A stretch of DNA of 29,721 nt from Acanthaster planci (Eukaryota; Echinodermata; Asteroidea; Valvatida; Acanthasteridae): NCBI RefSeq assembly GCF_001949145.1, contig NW_019091416.1, forward strand, positions 857,728-887,448. The letters are read 5' to 3'. This document shows, one piece after another, positions 12,101 to 24,100 of the stretch; the first letter of the stretch is position 1, and every line of letters starts with the position of its first letter. The notes below the pieces were generated by a model. That model searched no databases and was not told where the DNA came from. It saw only the letters and a list, made by a program, of their open reading frames with translations. The translations under genes were made by a program, and so were the position numbers.

Positions 12101-15100
12101 TCGGACACAGTATTCCAGCAATTTCTGATCAGATACTACATTGAATCAAAATTCTGAATATGACTTCATCTTCACTAGATTCATGCGATCACATCATTTG
12201 CAGATTAGTCAAGTTTGAGAGATATTTTTACTTGAGAGATATTTTGATCAAATGTAACATTTCTTTCCAATTTGAAGCTCAGTTTCCAAAAGCAAAATAC
12301 AGTGATTCTTTCCTAAAAGTTAGATTGATAAATGCCATCATGCAGGGCAGTTCTTTTGTTCCACAGAGAAGCCTCCTTTGTGCATAACCTGTGGAACAAA
12401 AGCATTGGCCTGCAAGATGGCAGCCATGTAAACCCTCTATACCTGAAGTCTGGACGGGATTAGTTTCCTCAAATGGCTCGTTATCCTCACTCTCCTCACT
12501 GATGTTCAAGAAGACCTCCTCCAGGGATGTCATGGAGACCCCGTAAGACTTGATGCCTAGTTGCTTGGCGACCGTGCTGCCTTGCATCCCGCTTGTTGCC
12601 TCCAAGGCTTGGAAGAGAGCTGTCCATCATAGATTGGCAAAAAATATCAGGGTGTTTAATCTCAATTTGGCCTGATTTGTGATTCACCCATCACCGAACT
12701 TTTTAGGATTCTGATTAGTCACCATACAAACACATTTATACAATAAGCAGAGCTCACACAAGTTAAAGAATTATTTTGTTATTATTCAACACAAAAAGAA
12801 AAAGATGTCACTACAAACAATTTTATTTTTGTACCTGGAAACTTGTTTGAGTCTTGCAGCGGTAGGGTATAGGCCAGTTCCATTCCATGACTACGGGAGA
12901 CTTCACAATGAGGGACATGAGTTTTCATCAACTCAGTGATTTGGTCAACTTGAGTGCTCTTCTTTACGACCATGCTGAAGAAATAAAGCATTGAAAAACC
13001 AGCCATGAGAATTGTTCATGCAAAACAACTACGAACTCCACCAGTGCATCCCAGTGGTCAGGGCTAACAAACCATGATCAGGAGTCACTAGCCATGTGAT
13101 GTGCCTTTAAACAAGCCCTTTTACCCATGTTTATCTCTCCTCACACAGGAGGACACCAGGTCCCCATACTGGGGATGACAATCTGTGATGAGCTGGCATC
13201 CCATCTGGAGTGGAGCAAAATGTTCACAGCTACTTCATGATAAAGAAAACCGAAGTGGAACAATGGACTCAGGAGCCCTTTTGGCTTGGAGTAGACTCTC
13301 ATTCACAATTCAGAACCTTACTTTGAACCAGACAGACAAGAAAATTGAAGGATTGGGGGTGGGGGACGGGGGGGGAGCAATGTTGGTGGGAAACATTTAC
13401 CCAAGATGATATCCTATGCCAAAACGATTTTTCAGGAAGAGGGAGGAGCCATAGCAACGGAGACGTCCCTGTGACATCATGGCTTTGCGGTCTACAAATT
13501 AAGACAAAAACAGCATCATTCAAATATCCAATAAAAATCTATCCAATTTGGCATCTAATCATGATAATCAATAAATCAAATAAACGTAGAAGTCAAATTG
13601 ACCTCTGACCTGCCAAGATGTCTGCCTCGTCCATGAAGTGCGTAGTGAGGACCATGATCCTCCCCTGTCGCTGGCTCTTCAAGAGATTCCACAGCTGCCG
13701 GCGAGAGTACGGGTCCATGCCGCTACTTGGCTCATCCAGAAACAGAATCTGAGATAACGGACATTTCTATTAAAATGTTCACCACGAACATTACTGGATG
13801 TATAGTAACAGTGATAGTCATGACCGACGGGGGTGGCAATGGACAGCTGATGCAGCCACAATGGACAAGTTGGCCATCAAGAACAGGTGGCCACAACGGA
13901 TGGTGGTTGCAATGGATGAGATTGCCACAATTGGACAGGTGGTCACAATAGACAAGTGGATGCAATAGATTGGGCCTCTGTGCACTGCTGAACTTGACAG
14001 AAACGTGGTAGGCAGATGTCACAAATGGGTGGCTACGAGTTACAATCATTTGGTGGGACAAGTTGTCACATTAAGGAATTTACCCTCCATATCAACAGCA
14101 ATGCTTTCATTTATTATTCTCAAACAGGACACAAATTATCTGCTGTCAGTGGAAATTCTGGCTTTTCGTTTGGTCTTCACTCACCTTGGGGTCACCGATG
14201 AGGGCAATTCCAACACAGAGTTTGCGCTTCTGACCACCGCTGAGATCCTTGGACTTGGTGCAGGATGCCTCATCAAGCATGGTAAGTTTCAAGATCTTCT
14301 CCACCTGGTGAGACAGAGAAAAAGGAAAAACAAAACATGAGCAAATTGCCAGCAAGCTCAGCTATCAACTTAATTAATGGGGCATCTTTTTCAAGAGTGA
14401 AAGACAGGTGTCAGCGGGCAAGCATTTCTCACCTGTGCATCAATTTCTTCTGAAAGAACCCCCTTCAGTCCGGCATACACCTTGAGGTGTTCCTGCGGCG
14501 ACAAGTCATCGAACAGTGTGTTGTCCTGGGAGCACACGCCCATCATGCACCTGATCTTCTGCATCTGGATGGGATCCCGGATGCTGTAGCCATAGATGGT
14601 AGCCTGGCCGCTATCAGCCGTTATCAGGCCAGTAAGGGTGTTGATCAGGGTAGTCTTACCGGCCCCGTTGTGGCCCAGGAGGCAGGTGATCTGGCCCTCG
14701 TAGATGTCCAGGCTCATTCCTTTCATGACACAAGAAGGTTGACATTTTCATTCTCATCAGTTATTAAGGCAGGTTTCAGAAAAAAGGTCAAATTAACAGT
14801 AACATTGATTCTGGAGTGTTGAAGTATGGTATTAGTTTGTACTTATGCATCTTTTTAATGGCATATTCTAGAGTTAATCTGAATGATAGTTTTACCTCGG
14901 ACAGCAAGAATGTCCGGTTTCTTTTTTCCTATCCCACCTTTGAATGTCTTGGACAAACTGCGAATCCTGCAATTCAAAGAATATACATGTACAATTTGAC
15001 AAACATTACATGAATGCCAAGTGAGCTGGCAACAAGGTAGTGGATCAAGCAGGAATGGCTTCAGCCGCACTGATGTCATTTGAGGAGTCTTTTCAAACTT

Positions 15101-18100
15101 TTTTTTTGCTTAGGGTTTTCAGAAAAGAACAATCTGGTGTAATTTTCATCTGCGCATCACTTTTGACTTGAATTTCCCAGATGAAACGTGTCATCAACAC
15201 AACAGCGACACTTTTGAAAGTTTGAAAGAGAATGACCCAGAAAATTCCTTTCTTCAGCCTGACTCTTGCAGATATGTGTTTTGTTGCCCTGACGATGAGT
15301 CAGTTAGGCAAGATTATTTAAGAATGAAGCATTTGACATCATGCCAGTTCGAATGTGGTTTTTGCAGGTTAGTTGGCATATAACTATGGGCCCACTTTGT
15401 GCCCACAGACAGGTGTTCTCAAATGACCTACAGCAAACTTCATCTTCAGCTTTTGCTGTCCGAATACAGAACTAGCTCTTTTTAAACAGTTGGAGGAGGT
15501 TTTATTTCACTCAATATCTTTATTAGAGGGTTTTTTTTGGGGGGGCAGGGTTACAGTACCTTATGGCAGCTTTTGCCCTCATCTCTGGGGAGACCAGCTC
15601 CACATCATCTTGGCAGTTAAGCTCCCGTGACTCCAGATCGCTGAGACTGTCCACCAAACTCCCCACTGGGTGACCACACCAGTAAGACGGCATGAAGCAG
15701 AACCACGGGGGCTTACGTTGACCGTAGTTTCCTTCAGTCCGGATAGAGAGAATCAGAATGAAAGTTTACCCAGGCTTGCTCTTCAGGTACCCCAACGGTG
15801 TTGCGGTCGAGTCCATTTTCAGTCCTTTCACATGCTCAGTCATAAACCCTTTCATTAGACCAGTAATAAGTAACAGGGTGGTGTTCATTTGAGTAACTTG
15901 CCACTTTAATTGCTTAAGACTGGATGGCTTGTGCTGAACTTGCAGGGACTGGTGGTAAACTCAACTACAACACTGTTCTCTCTTTACAAGTTGCGAAAAA
16001 AGGTTCTGTATGCGAACTGGAAAAGTGAGCCTAAAGGTCACCGAGAGTTGTTTTGTGATGAGCTACAACTGTGCCATGTATGGATGCCAACACTCCCCGA
16101 TTAAAGTGTGTGTGTGTGAGTTTGTTTCTGCATTCAATCGGGGACCCTGAACGATAGAGGACAATAAGGTCCCCGATTGACAGAGGGTCGCCGATTGACA
16201 ACTGTGTTCAAAATGGGTGGTCTTCTAAAAAAGTTAAAGTACAAACAAAAGAGGAACAATAGGGGGTCCCCAGTTGCAGGCAAATACACACTTNNNNNNN
16301 NNNNNNNNNNNNNNNNNNNNNNNNNNNNNNNNNNNNNNNNNNNNNNNNNNNNNNNNNNNNNNNNNNNNNNNNNNNNNNNNNNNNNNNNNNNNNNNNNNNN
16401 NNNNNNNNNNNNNNNNNNNNNNNNNNNNNNNNNNNNNNNNNNNNNNNNNNNNNNNNNNNNNNNNNNNNNNNNNNNNNNNNNNNNNNNNNNNNNNNNNNNN
16501 NNNNNNNNNNNNNNNNNNNNNNNNNNNNNNNNNNNNNNNNNNNNNNNNNNNNNNNNNNNNNNNNNNNNNNNNNNNNNNNNNNNNNNNNNNNNNNNNNNNN
16601 NNNNNNNNNNNNNNNNNNNNNNNNNNNNNNNNNNNNNNNNNNNNNNNNNNNNNNNNNNNNNNNNNNNNNNNNNNNNNNNNNNNNNNNNNNNNNNNNNNNN
16701 NNNNNNNNNNNNNNNNNNNNNNNNNNNNNNNNNNNNNNNNNNNNNNNNNNNNNNNNNNNNNNNNNNNNNNNNNNNNNNNNNNNNNNNNNNNNNNNNNNNN
16801 NNNNNNNNNNNNNNNNNNNNNNNNNNNNNNNNNNNNNNNNNNNNNNNNNNNNNNNNNNNNNNNNNNNNNNNNNNNNNNNNNNNNNNNNNNNNNNNNNNNN
16901 NNNNNNNNNNNNNNNNNNNNNNNNNNNNNNNNNNNNNNNNNNNNNNNNNNNNNNNNNNNNNNNNNNNNNNNNNNNNNNNNNNNNNNNNNNNNNNNNNNNN
17001 NNNNNNNNNNNNNNNNNNNNNNNNNNNNNNNNNNNNNNNNNNNNNNNNNNNNNNNNNNNNNNNNNNNNNNNNNCATACGTCTCCCATTCCAGGGTCCGCC
17101 GGCAGGAAGTGGTTAAAGCTCAACTTGGATTACTACTTCCACTGGCAATCCATTTCGATAGCAAATTTATTCATAAATGCATTCTTAACGCGGAACAACA
17201 GAATCGGACAAACAGGACCGGCTACGGATAAATAACGGGAAGTATACACGAATTCACCGAATGCACCAAATTTCATTGTAGAGTCCAATAAACAAAAAAT
17301 ATTGAACAGTAAACTATGCCTTTTTTTGGCAACAGAAAACAACCTCCATGGTCTTAATAACGATGTCTGAAATAACATACTGCAGTCTGAACTACTCAGA
17401 ATCATAGTTCCTGCTTCAAACTTGCCGTTTTCTTGAAATTTCCAGAAAGGAGAATACAAGTATACAAAACCTAGTCCTTACAATATGGCCCATCTGGGCA
17501 CACATTTAAACATGCTTCAATCCAGGCCATATCAATGCTGAAAAAACGCTAAAAGTCTACATGTACATTGTATAAACCTGGGAAGACAATGAGTCTGGTA
17601 CCTGGAATGATATTATCAAAGTAGATAGCTAGCAGTAGGTAGAGCACACTGTCCAAGGCAAGCATGGCAACATAGGGTGGGAAACTATCCACAACAAGAT
17701 TAGAAAACTGGAGCCCAACATTCCAGTCCTCAAGAGAGAAAGCCTAAATCAACAAAAATTAAGCAGTATAAATGTCAAATTAATATGATTTTGTTTTAAG
17801 GCATAACAGATTTAACAATCACAAGGAAGACAATTGGCCGCCTGCATGTTGTGGCATGAATTATAGCCATTGGGTCTACCCCAATGGGAAATTTTTGAAA
17901 GAATAACTGGGCAGCTAAAGGCTAATCTTTAAGTTCTTAACACCAGGACAAGCAGGCAAGGGGAAAAAGGAGTGCCTCTCCTTTCCTTGAGAAACAACCA
18001 TCGTTCCTAGTTGTGAATCTTTATAAAAATTACTGATGTGTTTTCACAAAAGACAGAAAAGCTCCAGTGTTCAAACCTACATGTAAGTACCAATCAAACT

Positions 18101-21100
18101 GTCTGAGAATACACTTAAGATGCTTTCATAAATCAGTGATAGACCATGTCCATTGTCATCCACCCATGAAATAGTGCTTGAGCAACAGTGTGGCGTTCTG
18201 ATACAGTCCCCGTTAGCGCAACTTTTGCGCTAACGGTTAAGCAGTGCAGTGAAACTAGGCTTGGGTAACTCTCTTTTCAAATATACCTGATCAATAGCCA
18301 GGGCAAACCCCAGGGGAGAGAAGAATGATAGCAGCCACTTGTAGATGGTGGGGATGGTTGGGAATACTCCAAAGGGGATGTAGATGAGGCCCAGAGTCAA
18401 GGTGACCGCCGTCGCTGCAACTCCAGCAACCAGCGACTTGCTGAAGAACGGACTCAGCATAAAGGAAAAACTGACCACTGAGCACAGACAAAACAAAGAG
18501 AGTAGAGAAAACAAAGTTGGATGAAAATCATCCCAACCCCAAACTCTGAACAAAGACGTACAATATTTACTCATTCACTATGTTGCTTCTCTTACCGTTC
18601 TTTCATAACCAGTAAATGACTGTTTTGGCTTTCTGTTTACCTACATGTACGTATATTCGGCCTGTCTTGGCACTCAGGTACCCAACCACCGGTGTCAATA
18701 CCTGACTCTATTTTGAAGGGCAAGGTACCCATAAAAAAGTCATGTAAAAAAAAGAAAAAAATAGCTGAGGTATTTGTCTTGTTTTATATTTGAGTTCATG
18801 AAGGTTAACTTGTCTTGCAGAACAACCCGCCAATTGTAAATCCATCTCTGTCGTACACGTAGCTGGGAGGCACCTTGTTGGCGGTGCAAGGGGTACTTTA
18901 ATGGCCATGTGTAATATTGTGAGGTCAAATTACTGCACAAGATGATTGGAAATGATTGGAAATTTTTACAATTCAACAAGAAGAAAAGATTGTCGAAATC
19001 ATATTGTTTATCTTAAGAACGAAAGCCAAAATTTATTAAATAGACGGAGGCTTTTTGAAGTTATTTTGGTTTGATATTAGATTTCTTTTTATCATTTTAA
19101 TTTTTATTCAGGTTGGCAGAGCACAATATGCCCTACCTATTAGGGGAGGGGGTCCTGACCATTTTCACAGACCTCAAAAATGGACAGCAAAACTTTACTT
19201 AGAACTCACGGGCCAAGGATATGCGTGATCACATCACATAGCAGACAACTTGTGTTACTTATTACCGTCACAATATCGGACCCTGAACCCATTTTGATAG
19301 AGGACTTACAAAGAAAATCTTTTTCAGCTACTTCGTGCGCTGAGAAGAAAGTTACAGATAATCAGTCACGAACAACAGATATACCATGACTCTTTGGCTG
19401 GTAAGCGGATGTTTCAATCTTAATGACTTTCTAAGCTTAGCAGGTCTAGATAAATTGGCTACATGGGTCAAGGTCAAATCGATATCAGAATGCGTGGCTT
19501 CTTACAGCAAAACGTTTTTTTGAAAGGATGCAACAGTTTGCTTACGTGACATTCCGTAGAAGAACAGAATGAGGAGAATGAGGAGAAAGTTTGAACTGCC
19601 AAGAATCCGAAGGACAAAGACAACTAGCATGGCAACCAGCACTGACAGAACAGTTAAGATGACTCCATAAATGATGAACCAGGACAGCCTAAAAGGCAGG
19701 GAAAACAGAAAGGTTGGTTGAACTGACTCGCCCTGACAAACACACACCAGTCTTGTGGTCCGATCACACCAAGTCATGAGTTATGCACATTGACTGTAAG
19801 TGTGGCATTCCAGACCTCTATTGCTGCTCATCTCCTCCTACCTGTGATGGGACGTGAGAGTGAAAAAGCTTCATTTATATCTGTTCACCCAACAGCATAT
19901 TTAACGCCAATTACAGGATGATAATGCATGACAAAGACAATGAATAAATTTTCAGTTCTAGAGATGGGAGGAAAACCCTGGATAACGGTTTCAGGGATAA
20001 CCCACGGACTTAGGTAGGGACTGAAACCCAATTCATATGTGAGGTCCTATGAAAATGACAAACAAAAAGTTCACTTAGTTATTTTGAAAGCTTCGACTTC
20101 TCTCTCTGAATTTTCAATTCAGGAAAACATCAAACAACTGGTGCAGTACAGCTCAGATTCAACATGATATGCTACATGTAAGTATCACAGCTCACCAGTG
20201 TACTGACATGTAAAGCCCGGACTCGGAGTACCACCATTGATAATATGGCCCTGTGTACGTGTAGGTCATTTGTAATGATACATTTTTATTTGCTTGTGAG
20301 GTCAGCAATATCAGGGCAGCCACACACCAATTCACAAGGATTAAACATGTCAGAAATGGCCTAATGTCGCATGCTTTGTTCTTGAATGACCTTGGCTTTT
20401 TGGAATATCACACGGCTTGGTTAATTTGTGGTTCCCTAACATAGTGACTTATAAAACTGACCCACATTTTGCCTTTCCAGATTAGACCAGTCTTTGCATG
20501 AGTCTGGCCAACCAACTCCAGTTTTACCATAAACTGTGATGTACATGCAGAGGAGCTCTGACATTGTAGCAGGAAATGTTAGTTATGGGGGAAGTCTTTG
20601 CATAAACTGTTGGTCATATCACAAAGGGGCATATATTGTGCATAGGTTTTGAATACTTCAGAACTGTAAGGTTTACACAAACCTTACAGTGAGCCATGTA
20701 CAAACTCCCATAAACACATTTTGGCTGTTTTGATTGTGCCAACTCACCCTTCCATCACAGCTATTTGTGCAACCAAATTTCATACATGCCTTCTTGGTGA
20801 AGTAAGATGTCAGATGGGGAGGTTTATTCACCTTATATCCTCATTACAATGGTGAAATTCTTGAACATTTTGCCCATCCACACTACAGAAACTCAGCAGC
20901 ATGTACTCTCAGTAACTGTCAGCTGTGTGACAGCTTGACCAATCGCAGCACAGATCTTTTTCTTTAGTTTTCTTGTCCCCATCAAGAAGAAACTTGAGCC
21001 ATGATTGGTCATTAGAATGGGAGCAAATTGGGCCAATCACAGCGTTCATCTGTGGTTGACAGGAAAACACGTAGGAAAAGATAGGAGCTGTGTTGTGATT

Positions 21101-24100
21101 GGTCTACACTATAGCTGTCACACAGCTGGCAGCTATTGAGAGTACATGTTGCTGAGTTTCTGTCGTGTGGATGGGCAAAATGCTCAAGAATTTCACCATT
21201 TTAATGAGAATATGAGGTGAATAGACCTCCCTGACATCTGACTTCACCATGAAGGGATGTGTGAAATTTTGTTGCACAAATAGCTGTGATGGCACAGTAA
21301 GTTGGCACAATTGAAACTGCCAAACTGTGGTAACAAGAGTTTGTGCATGGCGACCTTACAATTCTGGAAGTAGGTTTTGAGCACACGATTTGTAACACTC
21401 ATGGTGATTCATGACCACACTCACTGAGACTCTAACATTTGAGCAGAAACACTCACCAAAAGCCAGTATTGGACCTTCAAATCATAATCTTCCTTAATTC
21501 TGTCTTTCTCACACTCACTGCGACTCACACGTACACATACACAAAGACTCCTACATGGCACTTGACTGCAAGTCCAACATCGGAGCCAAGACACTCACCA
21601 GAAGGCGGCGTTAGACATCCCCATCATGAGCATCATCTCTTTGATCTTCTTCTCTTTCTCATACACAAGGTTGGTCAGGAGCACGGCAACAAAGATACCA
21701 TACATTAAGACAAAGAAAACCACCATCATGATCCTCATTACAGTCGAGTTCACAATGGCCCCACCCACGGGTAACATGCGCACAGAAAAATCTGGAAGTT
21801 TGATGGGCTGTCCAGCAACAACCTGTAAGCCAATGAAACCAGGCATTATATGACCTGCACGAAAACTAACCACTTTTGCGATTAGCTACAAAGTAACTTT
21901 CCTTGGTTATAAACTGGTTTCCCCCTTGTACATGTAATTCACTATTTATGCGCAATGACTATCTCCCATACTGTACCAAAAAGGTTTCAGTTATATTTGT
22001 ACATTTTACAGCAACAAATCACTGTAAAAAGTGAATGGTGAGTTGCCCCTTTCCCCAGACGTGAGTGCAATATATGGAACAGCCTCCGACCTCGAGAATG
22101 GTCCGATATGTAAATGATACACAAATGCTGTGTCTGGTTTTTCTGTGGTGATGGCAAGGGTGTGTGTATTGACATGTGTGATGACATCATTTCGAACAAG
22201 GAAATGCGGCACTTGCAAGCAAATGGAGTACACGCTATAATGCAGCCTTTTACACACATAACTGTGAGCGTGTTGTACAAACTTTGGTACTCTATCCCTA
22301 ACAGTCCTCAATCCTTCACATGTTGGAGGACTGAGGATTGTTAGGGTTAAAATGCAATGAATGGTGATCCTCAGAACAAAAAAAGGAAATTAATGCCCAT
22401 TGTAAGTGTCAGTCTGGTGCGGTGGGATAAGTTTCCATCAGCAGGTTCTCTGGGCGTCCTGAGATGGATTGTGCGTCTGCGCACGTCCTGTTCTGTAATA
22501 ACACATGTGAACTCTCTCTGAGCTTGACTTCAAAGGTATGAAGACACAATAACAGGGCCAGAAAATGCCATTCTAAGGGTAGGAAAACCCAACTATTAGT
22601 TTTGTGTGTAAAAGATTTTATGTATCGTCTGATCACTTTCCGATCTTTATCTTAAGATTGAAAGTTATGTTGTATTAATTTGGTCATACTGTACGCATTC
22701 ATCCCGTTTGTGCCTTGCATTAAGATTTCACCTTATTAATGTTATTCAGTTTCCTGGAAAATTATTCCAGTCATATTTTTCTGTTCATTTAGGCCACTTA
22801 GAGATATTGCAAGATGTAATAACCTATCTAGGGACAAATAATGCTTGTCTAACATGTCTAAGGCGTGAACGGTAGGACATTTTCCTAGGAATATTGTGTC
22901 TAAGGCTATCATATCAATCCTTTGGATTGGTTTAGATTTCTCTTTGTAGTTGACTGTTAGCCTAGGAAGTCTTTACTTTGTCTCAGTGTATGTCAATTAA
23001 GTGATCGTTAATTAGCGAACCTCTCTCATTTGTCAAGTGAATTTGCTTATGTACATGTACTTCTTTTGCCATTTCTCACTCTTGGAAAAAGCAAATATGC
23101 AAGTGTCTTTCATTAAAGTTTGTTACCCTAAACTCTTCTTGGTTTTCAAGGTGATTTGGGATTTCAACAACAGAATATAACCATCAGTGCTCCAAACATC
23201 AGATTGCTGCATCCATTACTTTGTGAAGTAATGACCAGCCCCCTTTGTGCACTTCAGTGCACTATACCAATAAAATCAGTCAGTTTGCCACAGTGAAAGT
23301 CATCATTTCCATGACATTTGAGGCCCATGATTCATGCCTACTGCAGTCCAATCTGTGCCATTCTAAATTGATTTTGGTTTCTATCAAAACAACAGGCACA
23401 CAGCCGGGGGGAATGGATTTTCAGGACAATACAAAGTTTGGCTCAGTTTGTTACTAGGCCAGCTTGGAAATGACAGTCATTTTTGCATATATATTAAACA
23501 ATTTCAATAAAACTGGACGTACAGGTACATTGTAAAATCTCTTTCTAATTTTAACCCAAAAAGATCCAGCGATGGAAGCCACCACTGTCCCTCTATAGTA
23601 TTTTCTCGGATATTATTGCAATGTTTCCTTTGTTTCATGCTGAGCCTCGAGGTGTTTTCACGTAATGTCATTTTGACGCCAAATTTATATGGAAATCAGA
23701 CAGACCTTGGGGGTCTCATGAAATGCCCATCTTTTTCAAGACACGTTAGCCAAAAAAGTTGAGATTTCCTAAAACCCTCGCATCTATGAACCACAAATTA
23801 CCACGACGACAAAATTGTACTTGTAGAGGTGAAATTAGATTGATGCTTCCCAAACACACACATGCTTTTTAATGATATCTTCACACACACACACCAGGTT
23901 TCTAAACATGGATCAGCTGAGATCTTCAGCAAGGGATATATTCTGCCCAGTGTCTTTTTTGTTAAATGGTGTTTCTTTTTTTCAAAATAAAATTTAGAAT
24001 TAAAATATGGATCTGACTTACCGAAGAGATGGCATTTTGTAGAACAGTCTGAAGGACTGCAAAGCCCGAGAACAAGTACCGATTTGTACTGCATATTCCA

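Larger units (their letters stand above)
15732..17601. other. Intron 7 (1,870 bp) including assembly gap
   Basis: Noncoding. Left of the gap are a (GT)6 tract at 16106-16118 and an inverted repeat at 16134-16180; the gap of 780 N is at 16294-17073. Exon 7 ends in phase 1 and exon 8 supplies the two missing bases to make Gly in the conserved IPG-xxG motif, so no coding exon is expected inside the gap. Confidence 0.85.

Noticed and set aside
14487-14822. Plus-strand 111-codon open frame
   Set aside because: Antisense to exon 10 (NBD1 Walker A); no motif of its own.
16134-17235. Open frames of 280-352 codons across the N run
   Set aside because: They exist only because N codons contain no stop; no real sequence supports them.
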